Shown here: in pieces, positions 1 through 6,011 of the stretch
Layout of the letters: each line of letters opens with the position of its first letter
Numbering within the stretch: the stretch's first letter is position 1
Source: Anaerolineaceae bacterium
GTDB taxonomy: Bacteria; Chloroflexota; Anaerolineae; Anaerolineales; Anaerolineaceae
NCBI GenBank assembly: GCA_003448875.1
Contig: DLXG01000001.1
Coordinates: 1-7,931, forward strand
Length of the DNA stretch: 7,931 nt
Direction: 5' to 3'
Position numbers and translations under genes: made by a program
The notes under the pieces: generated by a model
The model's input: only the letters and a program-made list of their open reading frames with translations
Told to the model about the DNA's origin: nothing
Databases searched by the model: none

Positions 1-170
<170 letters not shown>

Positions 171-177
171 TCAACGG

Positions 178-205
178 ATTATAGCCTGAATCTGTCATTT
201 GGCAA
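178..205 (-). promoter_or_regulatory. sigma-70 type promoter of tgt
   Basis: Read on the minus strand, a -35 box TTGCCA (200-205) and a perfect -10 box TATAAT (178-183) are separated by 16 bases. Transcription would start near base 171, giving a leader of about 34 bases before the tgt ATG at 137. The -35 box lies 12 bases from the -35 box of the opposed alr promoter, so the two polymerases bind back to back. The match is by eye. Confidence 0.7.
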
Positions 206-217
206 ACCTCGCGCGGC

Positions 218-246
218 TTGCAGGAAAACAAAGGCCGTTTTATACT
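218..246 (+). promoter_or_regulatory. sigma-70 type promoter of alr, predicted to give a leaderless mRNA
   Basis: A -35 box TTGCAG (218-223) and a -10 box TATACT (241-246) are separated by the ideal 17 bases. The -10 box ends 7 bases before the ATG at 254, so transcription should begin at about 253-254, at or one base before the start codon. No Shine-Dalgarno site lies between. A possible TTG start at 218 falls inside the -35 box and therefore cannot be in this transcript. Confidence 0.7.
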
Positions 247-253
247 TGGGCGC

Positions 254-1384
254 ATGAATCATCCCCCACTGACAACCTGGCTGGAAATTGACCTGAGCGC
301 AATTCAAAATAATTATCGTGAGTTATGCCGCATCAGCCGGACAAAAGTGGCTGCGGTCGTCAAAGCCAATGCCTATGGGCACGGTTTAATTGAAGTTTCA
401 CATGCGGTAATCAAGGCGGGGGGAGAGTGGCTGGCGGTAGCCCGTTTTGAAGAAGCCGCTCAATTGCGCCGTCACTGGATCATGGCTCCGCTGTTGGTGC
501 TGGGATACACACCGCCGGAGTATGCCGTTGAAGCGGCGAAGGAAAACATTCGACTCACTCTGTTTGATTCCCAAACAGCCCTGCAATATTCATCATTGAC
601 TCATGCCCGCGGCATGAAGGTGAAGGTGCACATCAAGATAAATACCGGCATGAACCGCTTGGGAATTTCTCCGCAAGAAACCGTGGAGTTTGTACGTTGG
701 GTTTCCGGTTTGCCCGGCATCGAGATTGAAGGTATTTTTACCCACTTTGCCCGTGCTGATGAACCAGATGTGGATACCACCGACCGGCAAATTCGGGAGT
801 TTGAGAGCGCCCTTAGTAGCCTGAATGCTGCTGGGATGAAGCCGCAACTTGTTCATGCCTCCAATTCAGCGGCGGTTTTCAATTATCCGCAGGCGGCCTA
901 TGACATGGTGCGTTGTGGAATTGCGTTGTACGGTTTGCATCCCTCTCCCGAAACCAGATTACCGGACACCTTCAAACCGGCCTTAGCCCTTAAAACGCAG
1001 GTTACGAGTGTGCGTGAACTGGATGAAGGGCAAGGGGTAGGTTACAACTATCGTTACCGCACGACCCAAAAAGAGAAAATTGCAACCATCGCTATCGGTT
1101 ACGCAGATGGTTTTCGCCGGGTGTTGGGCAACAAGGTTTTGCTTCACGGGAAGGAAACTTCCGTGGTAGGCTCGGTTTGCATGGATCAGTGTATGATTTC
1201 ATTGAATGGAATTGAGGGGGTTCAGGCGGGTGACGAGGTCGTATTAATTGGAAAACAAGGGGATTTACACCGCACGGCTGAAGATGTGGCAAAGGAATGG
1301 GGAACGGTTAATTATGAAGTAGTCTGCGGGATGGCAGATCGGTTGCCGCGTAAGTATATCTATTCAGAAGAGGGGAATGCTTGA
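254..1384 (+). CDS. alr: alanine racemase (PLP-dependent)
   Basis: The product interconverts L- and D-alanine in the cytoplasm, supplying D-Ala for peptidoglycan. At 376 residues it has the usual family length. The N-terminal PLP barrel shows WLEIDLSAIQNNY (9-21) and the cofactor lysine K37 in AVVKANAYGHG. Further along are KINTGMNRLG, the FTHFA segment and HASNSAA. The C-terminal beta domain holds GVGYNYRY, where Y264 is the expected second catalytic base, then AIGYADG, VGSVCMDQ and a terminal DRLPRKY. The ATG at 254 is chosen because family similarity begins just after it and the promoter's -10 box ends 7 bases upstream. The same frame stays open back to a TTG at 218, but those 12 extra codons cover the promoter. 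The stop overlaps the recJ start by four bases (TTGA), so the two are probably one transcript. A biosynthetic rather than catabolic racemase seems likely but cannot be shown from sequence. Confidence 0.95.
   Translation: MNHPPLTTWLEIDLSAIQNNYRELCRISRTKVAAVVKANAYGHGLIEVSHAVIKAGGEWLAVARFEEAAQLRRHWIMAPLLVLGYTPPEYAVEAAKENIRLTLFDSQTALQYSSLTHARGMKVKVHIKINTGMNRLGISPQETVEFVRWVSGLPGIEIEGIFTHFARADEPDVDTTDRQIREFESALSSLNAAGMKPQLVHASNSAAVFNYPQAAYDMVRCGIALYGLHPSPETRLPDTFKPALALKTQVTSVRELDEGQGVGYNYRYRTTQKEKIATIAIGYADGFRRVLGNKVLLHGKETSVVGSVCMDQCMISLNGIEGVQAGDEVVLIGKQGDLHRTAEDVAKEWGTVNYEVVCGMADRLPRKYIYSEEGNA
1370..1375 (+). promoter_or_regulatory. Shine-Dalgarno site for recJ
   Basis: GAGGGG lies inside the last codons of alr. 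Its GAGG core is 7 bases from the TTG at 1381 and 13 bases from the ATG at 1387. The spacing favours the TTG start and the 4-base overlap with alr, although the ATG two codons later remains possible. Confidence 0.55.
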
Positions 1385-3087
1385 TTATGCAAAAAGTTGC
1401 ATCGAAGCACTGGAAACTGGCGGAGAAAGTCCCCAGCGAGGTTGAACAGGCCTTAAGTTATTACCCTCCGTTTTTTCGCCAAGTATTATACAACCGCGGA
1501 ATTACAAGTACTGAACAGGCAATTGCCTTTCTCAACCCCGGAGATGATTTTCACGATCCCAATTTGCTGTTAAACATGCAGGAAGTTGTGGACCGGTTGC
1601 TGCATGCAATTGATCATCAACAGCCGATTGCCATTTATGGGGATTATGATGTGGATGGAGTCAGCGCGACGGCATTACTGGTTGAAACCATTCAACTGTT
1701 GGGCGGGGATGTAACCGCCTATATCCCCAACCGTTTTGATGAAGGTTACGGCGTGAACATTGAAGCGCTGAATTACTTAAAAGAGCAGGGTATTCGACTG
1801 GTGTTGACAGTGGATTGCGGCATCCGCTCGCTGCGCGAGGCAGAACATGCCCGTCAGATTGGGCTGGATTTGATCATTAGCGACCATCACCATCCGTTCG
1901 AAGAAATACCTCCGGCGCAGTTTGTTTTATGCCCCAAACAAAAGGGGGATGAGTACCCTGAGAAAAATCTGGCAGGTGTGGGAGTAGCCTATAAAATTGT
2001 GCAGGCTTTACTTCAACGACGCCGGCAAGAATTACCCCGTGAGGGGTTTGGATTGGATCTGGTAGCCTTAGGTACCGTTGCGGATGTGGTGCCGCTCACC
2101 GGTGAAAACCGTATGCTGGTGCGGGCTGGATTGAAGGAATTAAGGCGTGGCTGGCGGATTGGTTTACGGTCTCTGGCTCAGGCTGCCAGATTACATCTTT
2201 CGACCCTCAATACAGCCGATATTGGGTTTGGAATAGCACCGCGCTTGAACGCTGCCGGACGGTTGGAATCGGCTTTGGCTGCATATCGGTTGCTGTTGGA
2301 ACAAGATGTTCAGCAAATTGGCTTGCTCGTGCAGCGCCTGGATGACCAGAATCGCGAGAGGCAGAAAATCACTTCTGAAATGCAGAAGAAAGCCGAAGAA
2401 CTCATCCAGTTAGAAGGGTTTGAGGAAATTCTGTTTGCCTTTGATGAAAGTTTCAATCCCGGTGTGGTCGGTCTGGTGGCCGGTAAACTGGCCGAGAGTT
2501 ACTACCGCCCGGCAGTGGTTGGTCACGTCAATGGAGAATTTGTGCGTGCATCCTGCCGGAGTATTCCTGCCTTTCATATCACAAAGGCATTAGACGCCTG
2601 CGCTGATTTGATGGTGCATCATGGAGGGCATGCCCTGGCGGCGGGATTTACCATCCACAGAGACCGCTTAGCCGAACTTAAGCAGCGCCTTGGTAAAATT
2701 GCCATGGATCAATTGGGGGATCTGGACTTGCGCCCGGTGCTGCGGGCGGATGTGGAGCTGCCGCTTCGCGAATTGCATCCGGAATTTTTGAAGTATCTCA
2801 GCCTGTTGGAACCAACCGGTATGGATAATCCGGATGTGTATTTTGTTTCACGTAACGTTCGCGTCATAAACCCGCGGGCAATTGGAGCCGATGGGAAACA
2901 CCTCAAATTTCTGGTAACCGATGGCTGGATAACCTACGATGCGGTTGCCTTCCGGCAGGGGCATTGGATGGAGAACGGCCTGCCAAAAGAGGTAGATATT
3001 CTCTACCGCTTTGAGTTGAACAACTATAACGGGCGAGAGACTTTACAGTTAAATGTTGTAGATCTCAAGCCTGCCGGGGTTGAATAA
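1381..3087 (+). CDS. recJ: single-stranded-DNA-specific exonuclease RecJ
   Basis: RecJ degrades single-stranded DNA 5' to 3' in recombinational, mismatch and base-excision repair, using Mn or Mg. The 568 residues match the usual length (about 570). The DHH phosphoesterase core shows YGDYDVDGVSA (86-96), LTVDCGIRS (142-150), the ISDHHHP metal motif (166-172), LAGVGVAYK (197-205) and VALGTVADVVPL (228-239). GIAPRLNAAGRL (284-295) follows, then the DHHA1 part with FNPGVVGLVAGKL (358-370), SCRSIPAFH and the substrate-binding HHGGHALAAGFT (413-424). LEPTGMDNPDVYF (476-488) opens the C-terminal OB-fold. All key residues are present. The TTG at 1381 overlaps the alr stop; an ATG at 1387 is the alternative start. 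It is probably cotranscribed with alr. The stop is 17 bp from the stop of the opposing glycosyltransferase, and I see no terminator hairpin between them. Confidence 0.96.
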   Translation: MIMQKVASKHWKLAEKVPSEVEQALSYYPPFFRQVLYNRGITSTEQAIAFLNPGDDFHDPNLLLNMQEVVDRLLHAIDHQQPIAIYGDYDVDGVSATALLVETIQLLGGDVTAYIPNRFDEGYGVNIEALNYLKEQGIRLVLTVDCGIRSLREAEHARQIGLDLIISDHHHPFEEIPPAQFVLCPKQKGDEYPEKNLAGVGVAYKIVQALLQRRRQELPREGFGLDLVALGTVADVVPLTGENRMLVRAGLKELRRGWRIGLRSLAQAARLHLSTLNTADIGFGIAPRLNAAGRLESALAAYRLLLEQDVQQIGLLVQRLDDQNRERQKITSEMQKKAEELIQLEGFEEILFAFDESFNPGVVGLVAGKLAESYYRPAVVGHVNGEFVRASCRSIPAFHITKALDACADLMVHHGGHALAAGFTIHRDRLAELKQRLGKIAMDQLGDLDLRPVLRADVELPLRELHPEFLKYLSLLEPTGMDNPDVYFVSRNVRVINPRAIGADGKHLKFLVTDGWITYDAVAFRQGHWMENGLPKEVDILYRFELNNYNGRETLQLNVVDLKPAGVE

Positions 3088-3104
3088 TTTTCGATTACAG
3101 TTGA

Positions 3105-3788
3105 TCAATCTACGAAGCGATACTTAATCAGCGCCCACAATGCTTCGAAGGCGTCCCAGAGTTTGATTTTCTTGCCTTCTGAATAATCACGCGGATTGAA
3201 GGCAATCGGAACTTCATAGATGCGGATTTTGCGCTTGAGGATTTTTGCGGTAAATTCCGGTTCAAACTCAAACCGGCGGGCATGTAAGGGGATGTCCTTA
3301 ATCACATCCCGCTTGAAAACCTTGTAACCGGTTTCCATATCGCTGAGGATATTGTTGTAAAGGATATTGGTAATCATGGTCAGCAGTTTGTTGGCGACCA
3401 TGTTCCAAAACAAAATCGGACGCCGGGCAGCACCTAAAAAACGTGAACCGTACACCACATCCGCTTTACCCTCGCGGATTGGCTGTAAGAGATTGGGGTA
3501 TTCACGCGGGTCGTATTCCAGATCGGCATCCTGAATAATGATGATGTCCCCGGTGGCATTTTGAATGCCAGTTCTCACAGCCGCCCCTTTTCCCATATTC
3601 TTTTCGTGGAAGATGGTGCGGATTTCCCCGTTTTGCTCCAAACCACTCAAAATTTCTCGGGTTCCATCTTTAGAACCATCATCCACAACCAGAATTTCAT
3701 CTGCGAGTCCGGTTTGTTTAACTCTCCGAATAATTTCGGAAATGGTATTTCGTTCGTTATAGGCTGGAATGATCACGGAGATTTTCAT
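3105..3788 (-). CDS. family 2 glycosyltransferase, polyprenyl/dolichyl-phosphate sugar synthase type
   Basis: This 227-residue GT-A fold enzyme most likely transfers a sugar from a nucleotide donor, possibly to polyprenyl phosphate, on the inner face of the membrane. It opens directly with [12 protein letters not shown] (1-12). Then come [10 protein letters not shown] (34-43, nucleotide binding), [11 protein letters not shown] (64-74), the metal-binding DAD (87-89), YGSRF (113-117), [13 protein letters not shown] (150-162) and [11 protein letters not shown] (173-183). This is the DPM1-like pattern. No C-terminal membrane anchor pair is visible, unlike the longer bacterial GtrB-type enzymes. 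The sugar and acceptor cannot be read from sequence. The ATG at 3788 is chosen because the fold begins there and a promoter sits immediately upstream. The frame stays open to 4001, but that extension has no family character, runs antisense into the next gene and contains the promoter. There is no Shine-Dalgarno site. Confidence 0.92.
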   Translation of the reverse strand: MKISVIIPAYNERNTISEIIRRVKQTGLADEILVVDDGSKDGTREILSGLEQNGEIRTIFHEKNMGKGAAVRTGIQNATGDIIIIQDADLEYDPREYPNLLQPIREGKADVVYGSRFLGAARRPILFWNMVANKLLTMITNILYNNILSDMETGYKVFKRDVIKDIPLHARRFEFEPEFTAKILKRKIRIYEVPIAFNPRDYSEGKKIKLWDAFEALWALIKYRFVD

Positions 3789-3795
3789 GGCGGGA

Positions 3796-3824
3796 ATTAT
3801 AAAGGATGAAGACCGAATCAACAA
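3796..3824 (-). promoter_or_regulatory. sigma-70 type promoter of the glycosyltransferase, predicted leaderless
   Basis: On the minus strand a -35 box TTGTTG (3819-3824) and a perfect -10 box TATAAT (3796-3801) are spaced by 17 bases. The -10 box ends 7 bases before the ATG at 3788, the same geometry as at alr, so the mRNA should start at or one base before the start codon. The intervening bases TCCCGCC contain no ribosome binding site. Confidence 0.7.
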
Positions 3825-3833
3825 GTGAGGGCG

Positions 3834-3842
3834 TGCTATAAT
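3834..3842 (+). promoter_or_regulatory. extended -10 promoter of the ATPase-GDPD-GH3 operon
   Basis: TGCTATAAT is a perfect extended -10 element (TG, one base, TATAAT). No good -35 box lies at 16-18 bases upstream, as is common for extended -10 promoters; the best candidate, GAATCA at 3815-3820, is weak and overlaps the opposing -35 box. The predicted start is near 3849, giving a leader of about 70 bases before the ATG at 3919. The leader has only a weak GGTC/GACC inverted repeat (3852-3855 with 3871-3874). Confidence 0.6.
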
Positions 3843-3907
3843 TTGGATGTTGGTCGGATAACCGTATTTTGACCGAAAATCAAAGTAAAGTTTATGAAAA
3901 TCTTTTT

Positions 3908-3914
3908 GGAGGAG
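3908..3914 (+). promoter_or_regulatory. strong Shine-Dalgarno site for the AAA ATPase
   Basis: GGAGGAG is a strong Shine-Dalgarno sequence; its GGAGG core ends 6 bases before the ATG at 3919 and fixes that start. It contrasts with the missing sites in front of alr and the divergent glycosyltransferase. Confidence 0.85.
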
Positions 3915-3918
3915 TAGG

Positions 3919-5259
3919 ATGACAAAAACTACTCGCCCGCCAACTTCTGCAGCAACCCCCGTGCCCACGGGCCCCTTTGTACCCCCGCCCCTCAATACCA
4001 TTGAGGATACCGGCTTGAATCCCTTGTGGCTTCAAGACCTTGCCTTGAAAATTTTTTACTTTCAAGGTTACATGAGCGGCTTTAAACTGGCGGAGGAAAT
4101 TGCCCTGCCGTTTACAGGTGTTCTCAGTCAGATACTGGATGCATTAAAGCGAGAAAAATTAGTCGAAGTACGCTCTTCCCAGGCTGGGGTTGGGGAAGGT
4201 GCCTATATATACGCAATCACGGGGGCAGGGATAGCGAGGGCGAGAGAGGCGCTGGAACGTTCACAATATGCCGGGCCGGCCCCGGTACCGTTGGAAATGT
4301 ATAATGATGCAATCCGCCGTCAAAGCCGCGGCAGGCTGCAGGTGACCAATCGTGTCATGCGTCAGGTGCTTTCTCATGTAGTTCTATCCGAGGACACCTA
4401 TCAGCGGTTAGGGCCGGCGGTCAATTCGGGTATGTCCATTTTCCTGTACGGCCCACCGGGGAATGGGAAGACGACAATTGCACGTGCCATTGGTAACCTG
4501 ATTCAAGCCCAAAAAATGTATATCCCCTATGCCATTTATGTGGATGGTCAGGTAATCACTCTGTACGATTCGGTCAATCACCAGCTGGCAGGCGAGGAAG
4601 ATACCTCCATGCAAGGTACGGGCGGGCTGCGTTCAACTGTCCGGCGCGACCCCCGCTGGGTTCAAATTCGGCGGCCGTTTATCGTCACCGGCGGTGAATT
4701 GACGATGGCCGGGCTGGATCTGGTTTTTGATGACACCTTGAAGTATTACGAGGCGCCGTTTCAGATCAAAGCCAATGGTGGAATCTTGTTGATTGATGAC
4801 TTTGGCCGTCAGCAAGTGCGGCCGCGCGATTTGCTTAACCGTTGGATTGTCCCGCTCGAAAACCGAATTGACTACATGAGTCTGCACACCGGCAGAAAAT
4901 TTGAAGTGCCTTTTGATGTTCTGGTCATCTTTTCGACCAACTTGCCTCCGAAAGAGCTGGTAGATGAGGCGTTCTTGCGCCGCCTGCGCCACAAAATTGA
5001 GATTACCGATCCCACTTACGAAGAATACCGTGAAATTTTCAAACGGGTGGCGGCTCAAAAAGGGGTAGCCTACAACGATCAAGGTCTGGCTTATCTGCTG
5101 CAGGAATATTACATCAAGGCAAACCGCAAGTTGCGGGCATCCCATCCGCGAGATTTATGCGACCAGATTCTGGATATCTCCCGCTATCTTGGAATGGAAC
5201 CAGAAATGTCCAAGGAATTGATTGATCGGGCAGTCAAATCTTACTTTGTGGAATTATGA
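3919..5259 (+). CDS. AAA+ ATPase with N-terminal winged-helix domain, function unknown
   Basis: This is a 446-residue soluble ATPase of unknown substrate. Residues 1-25 are proline- and threonine-rich and probably disordered. Residues 33-112 look like a winged helix (FKLAEEI, then [16 protein letters not shown], then a YIYAITGAG wing). The AAA+ core has Walker A GPPGNGKT (178-185), Walker [11 protein letters not shown] (288-297), sensor 1 FSTN (338-341) and an arginine-rich FLRRLRHKI (352-360) suited to an arginine finger. About 100 residues separate Walker A and B, including a long segment (206-287) with [11 protein letters not shown] and [13 protein letters not shown]. The NGG before Walker B and [12 protein letters not shown] after it recall helix-2-insert ATPases such as sigma-54 activators and MoxR. 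Walker B ends DD rather than DE. A C-terminal helical lid ends in [16 protein letters not shown] (409-424). It resembles predicted AAA chaperone-like ATPases. Its stop overlaps the GDPD start (ATGA). Confidence 0.88.
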   Translation: MTKTTRPPTSAATPVPTGPFVPPPLNTIEDTGLNPLWLQDLALKIFYFQGYMSGFKLAEEIALPFTGVLSQILDALKREKLVEVRSSQAGVGEGAYIYAITGAGIARAREALERSQYAGPAPVPLEMYNDAIRRQSRGRLQVTNRVMRQVLSHVVLSEDTYQRLGPAVNSGMSIFLYGPPGNGKTTIARAIGNLIQAQKMYIPYAIYVDGQVITLYDSVNHQLAGEEDTSMQGTGGLRSTVRRDPRWVQIRRPFIVTGGELTMAGLDLVFDDTLKYYEAPFQIKANGGILLIDDFGRQQVRPRDLLNRWIVPLENRIDYMSLHTGRKFEVPFDVLVIFSTNLPPKELVDEAFLRRLRHKIEITDPTYEEYREIFKRVAAQKGVAYNDQGLAYLLQEYYIKANRKLRASHPRDLCDQILDISRYLGMEPEMSKELIDRAVKSYFVEL

Positions 5260-6011
5260 ATCGACTATTTGAACTTCCAAAACCAGTTATTTTTGCTCAC
5301 CGGGGCGCATCGGCGTATGCTCCGGAAAATACGATGGCTGCCTTTCGCCTGGCTGCCCAGCAAGGCGTAGAGGCTATTGAATTGGACGCAAAACTTTCAG
5401 CCGACGGCGAGGTTATCGTCATTCACGACACCACCGTTGACCGTACCACCAATGCTAGGGGTGAGGTTCGCCAGTTTAAGTGGCAAGATTTTCAGCAGAT
5501 GGATGCCGGCAGTCATTTCTCCGAGCAGTTTCGGGGTGAGCCGGTGCCCTCTCTGCGGCAGGTTTTTGAGGAATTGGGCAAAAAACTCTACATCAATGTG
5601 GAATTGACCAATTACGCCACTCCCCGCGATCAACTGCCGGAAAAGGTTGCGGAACTGGTGAAACAATATCAGCTGGAAGATTGGGTATTGTTCTCTTCGT
5701 TCAATCCATTCAATCTGCTGCGTATCCGCCGGCTTTTGCCGGAATGCCCTGTAGCTATTCTGGCATTGGAGGGTGCGTCTGGCTGGCTGGCGCGTTCCTT
5801 TATTGGGAGCTGGTTTGCCCCTCAAATTGTCCATCCTTATTTGCGGGACGCTACAAAGGCCTATATCCAGCGGCAGCATGAACGCAACCGCCGGGTACAT
5901 GTCTGGACGGTGAATGAAGCGGCGGATATTCAGAGGCTCTTTAAGGATGGGGTGGACGGAATTTTTACCGATGACCCGCTTAGAGCCCAACAACTTCGGA
6001 ATCAACTGTGA
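5256..6011 (+). CDS. glycerophosphodiester phosphodiesterase family protein
   Basis: Members hydrolyse glycerophosphodiesters from phospholipid headgroups to glycerol-3-phosphate and an alcohol. The 251-residue protein has no signal peptide, so it should be cytoplasmic (UgpQ-like). The TIM barrel begins VIFAHRGASAYAPENT, with catalytic H15 and R16. It continues through E42 and D44 in AIELDAKLSADG (metal ligands), and H57-D58 in VIVIHD, the second catalytic His. The acidic strand reads INVELTN with metal ligand E116, but the lysine usual in the EIK motif is threonine (T118). Near the C terminus are VHVWTVNEA and GVDGIFTDDP, both typical. The ATG overlaps the ATPase stop as ATGA and has only a weak GGA before it, suggesting translational coupling. 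The end overlaps the GH3 start as GTGA. The fold assignment is secure; the substrate is not, and the threonine may mark a subfamily. Confidence 0.93.
   Translation: MNRLFELPKPVIFAHRGASAYAPENTMAAFRLAAQQGVEAIELDAKLSADGEVIVIHDTTVDRTTNARGEVRQFKWQDFQQMDAGSHFSEQFRGEPVPSLRQVFEELGKKLYINVELTNYATPRDQLPEKVAELVKQYQLEDWVLFSSFNPFNLLRIRRLLPECPVAILALEGASGWLARSFIGSWFAPQIVHPYLRDATKAYIQRQHERNRRVHVWTVNEAADIQRLFKDGVDGIFTDDPLRAQQLRNQL

Noticed and set aside
218..253. TTG start adding 12 codons to alanine racemase
   Set aside because: The extension covers the -35 and -10 boxes, and the family similarity begins after the ATG at 254.
3850..3877. Operator-like inverted repeat in the ATPase leader
   Set aside because: Only GGTC/GACC with a 15-base gap and CGG/CCG with a 4-base gap pair up; that is too little to separate from chance.
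3789..4001. N-terminal extension of the glycosyltransferase
   Set aside because: It contains the gene's promoter, runs antisense into the ATPase gene and has no GT2 sequence character.
4633..5145. 170-codon minus-strand frame inside the ATPase gene
   Set aside because: It is antisense to Walker B, sensor 1 and the lid of a clear AAA+ protein; its translation looks random.
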